Shown in pieces: positions 54,279 through 64,000 of a DNA stretch of 64,000 nt. Source of the stretch: Allodiplogaster sudhausi (Eukaryota > Nematoda > Chromadorea > Rhabditida > Diplogasteridae); NCBI GenBank assembly GCA_945643635.1, contig CALZFC010000252.1, positions 3,728,501-3,792,500 on the forward strand. Direction: 5' to 3'. The notes beneath the pieces are model-generated. The model did no database searches and was not told the origin of the DNA. It saw only the letters and a list, made by a program, of their open reading frames with translations. Positions within the stretch are counted from its first letter, which is position 1. Each line of letters begins with the position of its first letter. The position numbers and the translations under genes are program-made.

Positions 54279-55639
54279 CTAGAAACCGTTCCACCGAGCG
54301 AAGAAGAAGACAAAGAAAAACATTTGCATTGCATGTGGATCTGGTAAATTAGCCTGAATTACTTGAAAGAGAAACATGACGATGGGATTGCTCATGCTGT
54401 TGAGAGTGGAGAAGAATGTCATGAGAAGACCGGTCACCCGAGTCATTCCAAGCACTGATGGAGCCAGATTGAAGAACAGCGAAGAGAAGAGTTGCAGCAT
54501 CGAGATTATTGTAAATTGGATTATCTTAATTCATTATTCTGCTCTTCCATTAATGTGAACATAGTAGTCAACAGTTTACATTCGATCAAAAGAGAGCCAC
54601 TGACAAATAGAATCTCCTTAATTTGAGTGCGTGAATCTTTCCGCCACAAGCCAACGCACTGCTTCTGGCGAATGATCTACAAGTTAGCATTTATCGTCTG
54701 CAAAGTTAATATGCTCTAAGAATCTCAGCTTTTTTTAAGGTTTTTATATAGTATGCTTTCCTTTTTTAAGTACTCTGCTTCCCACCTTCATCAGGACAAT
54801 GACGTAGAGAGTGAACATAATTGAAGGAAACGCAAAGCCGAAAGTCTCGAGGAGAGGCCCATAGAAGGTGGATTTTCTGAAGATATGTATGTACATATCA
54901 CAGCATTAATGGTGTCCTTTTTCTCGTGTTGATATAAGCTTTCTAAAAAAACATAGTGATAATTTTTGTTCGGATCTAGTAAATTATTTTTCATGTGTAC
55001 CCACATAGACAAAATTTGCCTTAGCATCTACAATATATATATATGTATGTATGTATGTACATACATACGTATGTCAAGTAACAGAAGCGCAGAAAACTAA
55101 TAAGTCAATGTGCATAGGTTTTTTTTCTCAATTAGCGCATGATTGCAACAGTGAAAGCTAAGAAGGAAGTTAAAAGTAGGTGAATGGGAGTTAAATGAGA
55201 ACGAACGAGCAAGCGTAAGTGTAGGAAAGAGTGAAGGGATTGACTCGTTTGAGATAGCCGAGACTCGAGCTGTGGAGGACAACGAAGGCAGCGGACGACC
55301 AGGGAAGGGACACGGGCACGAATTTCAGAATGCGATTGCTCAGCATTACTCCGTGGAGCTGCAACATTGCGTATTACTAATTTGAATAAAGTTATTCGAA
55401 TAATCAGAAAATAATGCAAACTTCAGGAAAGATGAAGAGTAAGAGGCGGTCGATTGCGATGACGAGATTTGCATACTGAATAACTTGGAAGAAGAAGGAA
55501 TTAGGAGTTGCCAAGATGAACAGCCATGGATCAGGTATCCGTACCCTGGAAGAATCGTAAAAAGTCAGGTAAATGGGGAAACGGGCATGATGTACTAGTA
55601 AAACCAATTAACGAATATTGAAAGAGTACAAGATTGAAT

Positions 55640-55691
<52 letters not shown>

Positions 55692-56058
55692 GAAGAGATT
55701 TTCAAAGTGTTTCGACTGACTCAAAGAGCGAAATTGGCAGAAAAGCGTAGAAATTAACAGAGATGTAGCCGAGAGAAGCGAACACCAAAGAGATAACATG
55801 TCTTTAAATATCTTTGTTTGTATTTTTGAAGCCGAACTATCGTGTGTACCGTCTGAAATTCTGTTCGATGAATGACTTTTGAATGAGAAGAATACGAAGG
55901 AGTGTGACATTGAGGAGAGTGGAAAGGAGAGAGAGAAAAAGAACAGGGAGAGAGACGAAGAGACGCTGTTCTCTCGGTGGCAGAGTAGAACCGAGACAGA
56001 GTGGCACTCCCGGATACGCAGACGGCGAGAGCGGTGTTGTCATGTATAAATCTATCAC
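54279..56058 (-). CDS. rhodopsin-like 7TM receptor (nematode GPCR)
   Basis: Multi-exon minus-strand gene unrelated to the plus-strand array. First exon (from 56058): LFVSLPVLFLSLLSTLLNV (TM1). Then FASLGYISVNFYAFLPISLF (about 55735-55800, TM2). TM3 with VIAIDRLLLFIFPE (about 55430-55545), where IDR occupies the DRY position. LPWSSAAFVVLHSSS and following (about 55255-55360, TM4). YGPLLETFGFAFPSIMFTLY (about 54800-54880, TM5). IIRQKQCVGLWRKDSRTQIK (about 54610-54680, third loop into TM6). The last exon has LAPSVLGMTRVTGLLMTFFS and MSNPIVMFLFQVI, with NPIV matching the TM7 NPxxY position. It resembles nematode Srx/Srsx-type or peptide receptors. The class and ligand are not determinable. Exon borders are approximate. 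Confidence 0.72.
55640..55695. repeat. (GA)n microsatellite in GPCR intron
   Basis: GAGAGA run with a few A insertions, between the TM2 and TM3 exons of the receptor. Confidence 0.9.
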
Positions 56059-57322
56059 AATACCAAATAGAAAATGATCTCAAAAACGGAAAAGAGTGAA
56101 GGAACAAATGTGCCAGAATTGCGTGGCATGAGATTATCGTTGCATAATACACAGTGCACACTGCATGCACATTTCCTTCATGTAATAAGTTTAGCTGTGG
56201 ATCTGGCGGGAAAAATATTTATCATTCCGAAGGACATGGAACAATTCGGTTCCATATTATTATCTCATGTGCCTACATATTCTCAAAGAGATTCGCGCCT
56301 GCTTTATAAAGGCAGCCGAGGAGCGAGAATGTCACGAGAGAACTGCGGAATCATGGGAATGCAGTGGAGGGGAGGGGAGAAGCAGCAAATCCCCATCAAG
56401 TATTATAAAGATAAGTTACATACGTAGACAGACTCAATCATCTTAACAATATCAGAAATTAGCAAGAGCTATCTAATTTCTTAAAAGTTTACTAGATCTC
56501 TTACATCCTATCTCTAACTCTCGACATCCTTCTCACTTACTCTCCCTCTCTCTCAAAAGCTGTTTATTTCTTGCTATCTCTTCCTCACCCTTTCTAGCTC
56601 TTTACTCGTGGGCATTCAGCATAGGGAATGAGAAATTCCTGGTAGTAAATAAATGGAAAAAGCTAGCTCACCGACTGAACTTATGGTTAGTCGAAACATG
56701 AACTTTGATTGGGAGAAAGGAGTGGACTCCGATGTAGATCTAAAGGAAGTGGTTCTGAATTCCCCACAAGAAAGCGAAACATTCCTCGGCAAATCAAGCC
56801 AACTTTTCTCCACATTTGCGCTCTTCTCAGGCAGAGGCCACACTGTAGTTAGAATCCAATCCAGTTCCGAACAATTCTGTAATATATCGCAATACTACAG
56901 TACCTTCAATGTCTGCCATCAAATTCCGTTTACAAATACCGTTTACTCGGATTTCAATATTAACACCCAATAGCATATATCACCAGCGTTAGCATTTCTA
57001 AACACTAATCCATAATTTACAGCAGTATTCGGGAACTATATAACTGACAACCATAACAGCGACTAGTAAGAAACCCGCTGAAATCTCGGAAGATCATCCT
57101 AGATTCTGCATATTCAACGAAAGTTATGGGACTTTCATGCAACAGCTCTTTAAATCAAATAAGTTAAAATTCTTCACCGAAAGAGCATTAGTGCATTATA
57201 AATTAACTACGGTACAATGCTCATATGGGATGGTAACGAGGAACTGTTGGCACTGTAAGGAATGAAGGATCGTGACTTGGGGTACGGTAGAGTGGAAGGA
57301 TGGGCGGAGCTTACAAGAGAAT
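56059..57322. other. intergenic, one unexplained ORF
   Basis: A plus-strand ORF of 106 codons (56653-56973) begins in frame but has no recognisable domain, and I do not call it a gene. The rest is AT-rich. Confidence 0.4.
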
Positions 57323-58732
57323 TCACAACTCATTGAAGAGTTGCTCGGCGGTGGTGCGGTCGAGGTTAGCGTTGTCCTTCTCGAGACGGCGACTGAGTGC
57401 CTTCTCGAAGTCAGCGCGGACTGCGTTGAAGTGCATGACAGAAGGGGGAGACGCAATTCGCCAGAAGGAAGCGAAGAGGGAGAAGATCCGGCAGTACGAG
57501 TGGTGGAAGGCGTCCAGGGCTTAATTTTATTCTTTACTTTCAATACAAGACTAACGAAGTGTCACTGAACTAAAAATTAAACGATTACAAAGTTCAAAGG
57601 ACAATGATTGAAAAGGGATAAAAACTGACTGGGAGGAGAACTGGAAGAGTTGTAGAAGTGACGCTTCAGTTGGCCATTCAAGAGGAGGGCGCGAGTCAAC
57701 GAAGTGAAGGTGATGCCAGCAATGGCGAAGGGGAAGCCGATGGTTGGGTGGTGAGAGAGAGACAACACGCTCTGGAAGGAAGCGAGAGAAAGAGAGCAAC
57801 AGAAAGAGAGCGAGAGTGAGAGTGAGAGACAGTGTGTGTGTGAGAGGGGGGGGGGGTGAGAGAGAAATGTGGCAGAGAGGAAAATGAATCGTAATTGGAA
57901 GAGTTAAAATAACTAATAAATAATATAAAAGGAGGCATTTATATTACCAGCATGGCTTCAACGTCGAATTGTGCGAAGAAGATCATCTGAAGGAGAGAGA
58001 GAACTCCCATTCCACGGAAGTCAGTCGATGGGTCGTCGCCCTGCCAATCAACATTATAACATCTTTCACTCCACTTTCTGCTTCGATAAATTAGGAGTAC
58101 AAAGAGTACATTTAATTCTGAATGGATAACAGCTGTGGCTCTGGAGTATGGGTTGGCTCCCTAGGGAACGCGCCAAATTGGAAACTGTCACTGGTGATCA
58201 CCGGCAGACCCAGCCTTGATTCCAGCTAATTTTATACTCATTGTTTTGTTTGAATAACACCAGTAAAAGTCTTCAACATGAACCACCTGGAATCCAATGG
58301 TTCTCCATTGAGGAGAGACGACTCCCCTGAGCTCCTCCCCCTCTCTTCCCATCAATTTCCACAGCTTCCTCAGTAGCTTCTCGTGCTTCTCGTTTCCCTT
58401 GACGTACAACTCCTGGCGCATTGATTCCACCTGCAGCAGAAAGACTGCATTGTCAAGTTCTGATTAAGTAAATAGAGCTACAAAATATGGGCGAAAACTG
58501 GTTATTTAAATATAAGTACGGGGAATTACAAACCCTTAGAAGAATGAAAAGTAAGAAGAGAATGGTATTTTTAAGAAACAGATAAGGTAAAATGATCCAT
58601 CGAAATGGAAGCCTCTAGATAAGAGAGAAAGAGAGTAACCTGCTCGATGAGTTCTTCATAGGCATCCATGTGAGCCACAGCTCTCTCCAGCGCAACCCGC
58701 ATTGCCATTCTTCGCTCTCCATCTGCTTTGAT
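57323..58732 (-). CDS. ELMO-domain protein (ELMOD-like)
   Basis: Minus-strand exons in order: about 58732-58639 (IKADGERRMAMRVALERAV), about 58432-58290 (LLRKLWKLMGREG and SPQWRTIGFQ), about 58038-57953 (GDDPSTDFRGMGVLSLLQM), about 57772-57630 (HPTIGFPFAIAGITFTSL and NGQLKRHFYN), and a last exon from about 57525 to the stop at 57323 (ALDAFHHSYCRIF, FASFWR, MHFNAVRADFEKAL). The joined WRTIGFQ-GDDPSTDFRGMG core is the signature of the ELMO domain, including the conserved RG of TDFRGMG whose Arg acts in ELMOD GAP activity toward ARL/ARF GTPases (family knowledge). Length and order fit ELMOD1/2-type rather than long ELMO/CED-12 proteins. The 5' end is not found. A TTAA element sits 200 bp upstream of the first identified exon. 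Confidence 0.85.
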
Positions 58733-58754
58733 CTGGAGAGGAGAAAGACATAAG

Positions 58755-58865
58755 GAACGAGAGAGAGAGAGAGAGAGAGACAGAGAGACAGAGAGATGCA
58801 GAAGAGAGGGAGAAAGAGGGGAGAGAGAAAGAGAGAAAGAGAAAGAGAGAAAGAAAGAAAGAAAC
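58755..58865. repeat. (GA)n microsatellite
   Basis: GAGAGA/GAAAGA-rich tract between the ELMOD-like exon and the TTAA element. Confidence 0.9.
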
Positions 58866-58937
58866 GGAAGGTACGAATGGACAGAGAGAATAAGTTAGAG
58901 TGGGGAGGGGTAGAGAAGCCAGGATCACTTGTATTAA

Positions 58938-60060
58938 GAGAGCCTCTCTGTAAGACTCAAGGAGACGTCCATACAGCCCTGCCCTAGATGCAAGATTGCG
59001 GATCCAAACATTGAGGATGTGATCAGACATGACCAAGGGCCTATCTATTAACTTTTTGGGAAAATTTTATTTTTATAAAAATTTTCTCTCCAGGAATACC
59101 TTAAAGTGTGTTAAAAATTTGAAAATTCATATCGGGCTTTAAAGTCAACATTTTTTGATATCCTTTTTTTCTTTCGATTTCTCGTCGAATGCTTAATAAA
59201 AAGTGTGTTGGGACTTTCCTCAAAAAGTTTCATTTTAGTTATTTAATTTCGTCATGAATTTTTGTTTTCGCTCGTTGAGTACCTTAACCTCATTTGTGCG
59301 TGGGATTTTTGTTTCAGATTAAAGAGCATGAAAAACTGTATAACATATCTCAGAACCAAGGTCAACGTCTTTCCCCCAAGCCCCGAAAAAGTTACGAGAA
59401 TAGGAGCAACTCTCGCCGGGACGATTGCGCAAAATGGCTACAACGGGCCACATTTGAGACGCCCATTGAAGATAAACAGATTGTTCTATTCAGAAAGTTA
59501 TTCTTTTCAATATTTGTCTGAGAAATTTTCACTCAAAGCGTGATTAATTGATAAAATCCGGAAAAATCAAATTTTCAAGCATTTTGGAAAATGGATGAAA
59601 ACCTATTTCATGAAGATTAATGCGCACGAGCTTACTGAAAACAATAGTTTAATAGTTATGTCTTGTAGAGCACAAAATTCTACACAATGTATGTTCAAAG
59701 CAGATTGTTTTCACTTTCCATTTGCCCCGAAAAGGTGATTTCAAATGCGCCGTCCGAGCAAAAATTTGCTTCGGGTATTTTGTCTATAAATGCGATAATT
59801 TTATTAATCGCTGTTTTCGTTCCAAATAACAAGGTATTTCGTGTTCCTGGTATCGAACAACATCTCTAGGCCAGATTGTGGACAATTTTTTTTTTTACTT
59901 TTGACTGCCTATTTTTCGCCATGAGAGACTTGATTGTGGAAGGAGAAGGACAAAAATTTGTATCGGGTGTTTTGTTTATAAACGCGAAAAATATAAATGA
60001 GATTCAACATGTAAATTCGCTATTTATGAAAAGGTTTATCCTTCATTGTAATACTTAATA
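58938..60060. other. subterminal non-coding region of element 2, left arm
   Basis: AT-rich DNA sharing AAAACTGTATAACATATCT and a CGTTGA(A/G)TACCTTA word with element 1. The mirrored region is 62450-63560. Small frames here lack domains. Confidence 0.5.
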
Positions 60061-60240
60061 AAATTTAATTTCAGCAATGTTGCTAGTCGTTGTTCTGACC
60101 AGTTGCCTGACCATTCGCAGTGTCATACGGTAACTTGAATTGTCATCAACGGTCAAATATTTTCTTTTTTTGTCATGTTCATTCCTAAATGTTTTTTTAA
60201 TGATATCATTAACGTTTATTTTCTATTGTCATATTCAGAG

Positions 60241-60883
60241 ATGTGTGATTGCCCAGTCAACACGGTGTGTAAGAAAGTCAGTGACTTCGAGTATGAGTGT
60301 GAATGCGCTGTTGGTTTCACCGGTGAAATGTGCATACCTGGTTCGTTTTATAGTATTCTGGCAATGACTACAGATCTCGTAAATATTAGTTCCAGAGTCC
60401 TCTGGCACTGCCTACTGGATGATCCTGGGCTTCATTCTGGCGCTGATGCTTATCTTGATCTTCTGCTACATGATCTACAGGAAGAAGCGAGACGTAAGTT
60501 GCCATCTGTGAATATAAGCTCCGAAAAGCGGATCATTCTCCTGTTTCGTAGTTGGATCGTTTTTTTCCTCGGAAAAGGATGAGTGTTATTTCTCTCATTT
60601 TGTTGAACGAACTCCCATTCTCACCATTGTTCTTCTGTGACCTGCGAAATAGCACCCCATAGTGAGAATAAGGACCCGGCACTTGAAATAGCGCATAATC
60701 GGTTTGATGATTACCCTTCTCTAATTGGCTCAGGGTGTACTAAACAGAAATGTCCATCATAAATGATTAGTGCCGAATGTAATAGGGGAAATTTTTCTCT
60801 CGGCAAACTTTTATTCCAAAGAACTTCATTGAAATTTTCCAGCCGACAACGATTTTCAGGGCTACCGCCTTATCGATGTCTAG
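60241..60883 (+). CDS. EGF-domain / single-TM protein, element 2 left arm
   Basis: Exons 60241-60340 (100 nt, the same length as in element 1), 60396-60493 and 60860-60883, phases 1 and 0, giving 73 residues from the ATG at 60241. A hydrophobic exon at 60075 (MLLVVVLTSCLTIR) could join in frame through the donor CGCA|GTGTCA and provide a signal peptide. The EGF module is MCDCPVNTVCKK then CECAVGFTGEMC with six cysteines. The membrane helix is YWMILGFILALMLILIFCYM, followed by basic YRKKRD. The short tail is GYRLIDV. It is homologous to the element 1 protein in cysteine spacing, intron positions and tail, yet the sequences differ widely while the frame stays open. That suggests selection rather than drift. 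It points toward the centre of the element. Confidence 0.74.
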
Positions 60884-61385
60884 AAGTCAAATGCTCTCTC
60901 GCCCTTGTGTCAGGCAAAAAGGTGCGAATTCGCGAGCAATTATGGCTTTATTAAGGTTACAACAATACTTTTACATCATAAATACTTATCATTTTGCTTC
61001 ACCCATGTAAATGACTTGTCGGACGTTATAAGTTATTTTTCTCTCTTTGGATATGTTCTCTACGGCATCAGTTACGAAATAAAGCCTTTGATTCATCACA
61101 CAATTAGTGCAGAAGAGAACAATTTCCGTCGTCAAGTGCATGAATTCTCTATAACGAACAATCCATGAATGCCAGATTTGGGCCGATTCTCCTTTTCTGC
61201 TTTCAATTGACTCATATGATACATAGCTGAAGAATTTGGAGCGGTTGCATCATATTTTTTTGCTGTGTACTGTCTTTCGAACTGTAAAGGACTGATACAT
61301 TTCTGGAATATACATTTAGTCAATAACTGCGAAGTGAACTGATGTTCACAAATAATACAGTCTTTTTGGATCTAATTGAAGGAGA

Positions 61386-61560
61386 CGTCGTAAGTGAGAG
61401 AGAGAGTGAGAGATAGAGAGAGAGTTATCAAAATAATTCCTCATGTGGTCTATTTCGCTGGGCATCTGGTTCTTGTCCGATTTCAGGCTCGTGAGCCAGT
61501 TGGAGCTCATTGAATGCAATATCCCTGTTGATATCGAATTCGGTTTCAAACTGTAACCTT
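61386..61560 (-). pseudogene. tail of a C2H2/FSRL-type protein in element 2 spacer
   Basis: The minus-strand frame reads LQFETEFDINRDIAFNEL and ends RNRPHEELF-stop at 61428-61430. It aligns with the last exon of the element 1 C2H2 gene (FETDPQFDITAENRV ... HFEDELF-stop). No upstream zinc-finger or FSRL exon is present, so this is a remnant showing that both elements once carried the same gene. Confidence 0.6.
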
Positions 61561-61629
61561 AATAAAGCCATAATTGCTCGCGAATTCGCACCTTTTTGCC
61601 TGACACAAGGGCGAGAGAGCATTTGACTT

Positions 61630-62272
61630 CTAGACATCGATAAGGCGGTAGCCCTGAAAATCGTTGTCGGCTGGAAAATTTCAATGAAGTTCTTTGGAAT
61701 AAAAGTTTGCCGAGAGAAAAATTTCCCCTATTACATTCGGCACTAATCATTTATGATGGACATTTCTGTTTAGTACACCCTGAGCCAATTAGAGAAGGGT
61801 AATCATCAAACCGATTATGCGCTATTTCAAGTGCCGGGTCCTTATTCTCACTATGGGGTGCTATTTCGCAGGTCACAGAAGAACAATGGTGAGAATGGGA
61901 GTTCGTTCAACAAAATGAGAGAAATAACACTCATCCTTTTCCGAGGAAAAAAACGATCCAACTACGAAACAGGAGAATGATCCGCTTTTCGGAGCTTATA
62001 TTCACAGATGGCAACTTACGTCTCGCTTCTTCCTGTAGATCATGTAGCAGAAGATCAAGATAAGCATCAGCGCCAGAATGAAGCCCAGGATCATCCAGTA
62101 GGCAGTGCCAGAGGACTCTGGAACTAATATTTACGAGATCTGTAGTCATTGCCAGAATACTATAAAACGAACCAGGTATGCACATTTCACCGGTGAAACC
62201 AACAGCGCATTCACACTCATACTCGAAGTCACTGACTTTCTTACACACCGTGTTGACTGGGCAATCACACAT
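61630..62272 (-). CDS. EGF-domain / single-TM protein, element 2 right arm
   Basis: Inverted twin of 60241-60883 with the same exon structure. The protein appears identical. The upstream hydrophobic exon twin ends near 62438. The two arm copies converge on the spacer, so simultaneous transcription could make complementary RNA over the entire arms. Confidence 0.72.
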
Positions 62273-63568
62273 CTCTGAATATGACAATAGAAAATAAACG
62301 TTAATGATATCATTAAAAAAACATTTAGGAATGAACATGACAAAAAAAGAAAATATTTGACCGTTGATGACAATTCAAGTTACCGTATGACACTGCGAAT
62401 GGTCAGGCAACTGGTCAGAACAACGACTAGCAACATTGCTGAAATTAAATTTTATTAAGTATTACAATGAAGGATAAACCTTTTCATAAATAGCGAATTT
62501 ACATGTTGAATCTCATTTATATTTTTCGCGTTTATAAACAAAACACCCGATACAAATTTTTGTCCTTCTCCTTCCACAATCAAGTCTCTCATGGCGAAAA
62601 ATAGGCAGTCAAAAGTAAAAAAAAAAATTGTCCACAATCTGGCCTAGAGATGTTGTTCGATACCAGGAACACGAAATACCTTGTTATTTGGAACGAAAAC
62701 AGCGATTAATAAAATTATCGCATTTATAGACAAAATACCCGAAGCAAATTTTTGCTCGGACGGCGCATTTGAAATCACCTTTTCGGGGCAAATGGAAAGT
62801 GAAAACAATCTGCTTTGAACATACATTGTGTAGAATTTTGTGCTCTACAAGACATAACTATTAAACTATTGTTTTCAGTAAGCTCGTGCGCATTAATCTT
62901 CATGAAATAGGTTTTCATCCATTTTCCAAAATGCTTGAAAATTTGATTTTTCCGGATTTTATCAATTAATCACGCTTTGAGTGAAAATTTCTCAGACAAA
63001 TATTGAAAAGAATAACTTTCTGAATAGAACAATCTGTTTATCTTCAATGGGCGTCTCAAATGTGGCCCGTTGTAGCCATTTTGCGCAATCGTCCCGGCGA
63101 GAGTTGCTCCTATTCTCGTAACTTTTTCGGGGCTTGGGGGAAAGACGTTGACCTTGGTTCTGAGATATGTTATACAGTTTTTCATGCTCTTTAATCTGAA
63201 ACAAAAATCCCACGCACAAATGAGGTTAAGGTACTCAACGAGCGAAAACAAAAATTCATGACGAAATTAAATAACTAAAATGAAACTTTTTGAGGAAAGT
63301 CCCAACACACTTTTTATTAAGCATTCGACGAGAAATCGAAAGAAAAAAAGGATATCAAAAAATGTTGACTTTAAAGCCCGATATGAATTTTCAAAATTTT
63401 AACACACTTTAAGGTATTCCTGGAGAGAAAATTTTTATAAAAATAAAATTTTCCCAAAAAGTTAATAGATAGGCCCTTGGTCATGTCTGATCACATCCTC
63501 AATGTTTGGATCCGCAATCTTGCATCTAGGGCAGTGCCTACTGGAGCCTTACTGAGAGGCTCTCTTAA

Positions 63569-64000
63569 ATAGACCAAAAAATGAATAGCAGGGTCATGAA
63601 TCTGTCAACACTACAAAGCAAACGTGAAAATCATAACGTTACGGTCAAGGGATCAATAAAGTGAACGAGATCAGGGAGAGATTGGTAGAGAAGCAGAGAA
63701 AGGATGAAACCTCCTTGCCAGAGAAGAGGGCAAGGCGGAGAGCAACGACTCGGTTTCCCATCAGACGGCGAGGAGGGCGAGAGGAGCCATTCAGGACGAC
63801 CGGCCACGACAGGGGAATGCCACGGAAGTGATGGCGAGGGAGCAGAGAGCAAGAGGCAGAGCAGGGGCGCAGGTGGAAACGACACATGGGGAGGTGAACC
63901 CCTCAATCAACTCATATCACGCACAAAATTAGCCAAATCTAACTGGGGTACAATTTGCCGACAAGAAATATTATGTGCATCAAAGCTACGAATGAAAAAC
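63569..64000. other. flank of element 2, possibly coding on minus strand
   Basis: GC-richer than the element. Minus-strand frames through 63640-63890 are open (for example RRLMGNRVVALRLALFSGKE), but I cannot assign them. They may hold an upstream exon of the ELMOD-like gene or an unrelated gene cut by the window edge. Confidence 0.3.

Larger units (their letters stand above)
58934..63568. mobile_element. TTAA-type inverted-repeat element, copy 2
   Basis: Bounded by TTAA at 58934-58937 and 63565-63568, with ends GAGAGCCTCTC(T/A)GTAAG. The arms are about 2 kb each and near-identical. Paired features sum to 122513, with the arms meeting unique DNA at about 60955 and 61558. The spacer is about 600 bp. 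Each arm contains an EGF-TM gene homologous to, but diverged from, that of element 1. The spacer carries the tail of a C2H2/FSRL-type protein. No transposase is visible, so the element is probably non-autonomous. Here the inverted repeat coincides with the element ends apart from small indels, so a real foldback transposon is more likely than an assembly artefact. Confidence 0.82.

Noticed and set aside
56653..56973. 106-codon ORF in the GPCR-ELMOD spacer
   Set aside because: No recognisable domain, no flanking exons, and composition like the neighbouring non-coding DNA; left as unexplained.
58656..59036. Ser/Leu ORF on the minus strand running through the GA tract
   Set aside because: Only the 58639-58732 segment fits the ELMOD-like gene; the rest is microsatellite translation.
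1..64000. CRISPR arrays, rRNA genes, bacterial operons or phage modules
   Set aside because: No regularly spaced short repeats with unique spacers, no rRNA-like stretches, and all recognisable genes are intron-containing eukaryotic genes.

Overview
The window reads as a nematode nuclear genome. Three things point that way: a cuticle-type collagen gene (46.8-48.2 kb) with the short N-terminal membrane/cuticle domain, a tandem array of serpentine chemoreceptor-like genes, and intron-rich genes with short GT-AG introns and small intergenic gaps. (GA/CT)n and (ACATATGT)-type microsatellites are abundant. I cannot name the species. There are no bacterial operon, CRISPR or phage signals.

Layout. 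0-3.9 kb: mostly non-coding, with a 70-bp tandem duplication, one tRNA-derived sequence and a decayed LINE reverse transcriptase. 3.9-7.15 kb: a complete-looking hAT transposon with 8-bp target duplication, terminal repeats, GC-rich subterminal repeats and an apparently intact multi-exon transposase. 8.5-39 kb: six tandem plus-strand paralogues of one 7TM family sharing a ten-exon plan. Copies 1, 2 and 6 look usable. Copy 3 is split inside exon 6 by a 9.5-kb element, copy 4 has a nonsense codon, and copy 5 is frameshifted. The 9.5-kb element (14107-23617) has CACACA-type ends, a 2-bp target duplication, ACCGT subterminal repeats, an array of 61-nt exon-like modules, a C2H2/TnpD-like gene and a companion gene. 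This is a CACTA-like architecture.

Directly after copy 3 lies a huge inverted repeat (24.27-30.96 kb). It contains a TTAA-flanked element whose arms carry a small EGF-domain/transmembrane gene and whose spacer starts a C2H2 gene. A second member of this family (58.93-63.57 kb) has the same ends and the same EGF-TM gene, and it also carries the tail of the C2H2 gene. The pairing of an EGF-TM gene with TTAA inverted-repeat elements is the most unusual content of the window.

39.3-45.0 kb (minus): an alpha-type nicotinic acetylcholine receptor subunit. Its last intron is filled by a 1.95-kb foldback element made of tRNA-like modules, and another intron holds a tRNA-Leu-like sequence. 46.8-48.2: cuticle collagen (+). 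49.2-50.1: RmlC-type dTDP-sugar epimerase (-). 50.8: small secreted peptide (-). 51.7-53.7: Arg/Ser/Lys-rich repeat protein (+). 54.3-56.1: a different rhodopsin-like 7TM receptor (-). 57.3-58.7: ELMO-domain protein (-), with the second TTAA element just upstream.

The host genes are functionally unrelated apart from the receptor array. The epimerase and the collagen could both serve the nematode surface, but that link is inference. All exon models come from reading splice signals by eye and aligning paralogues by eye.
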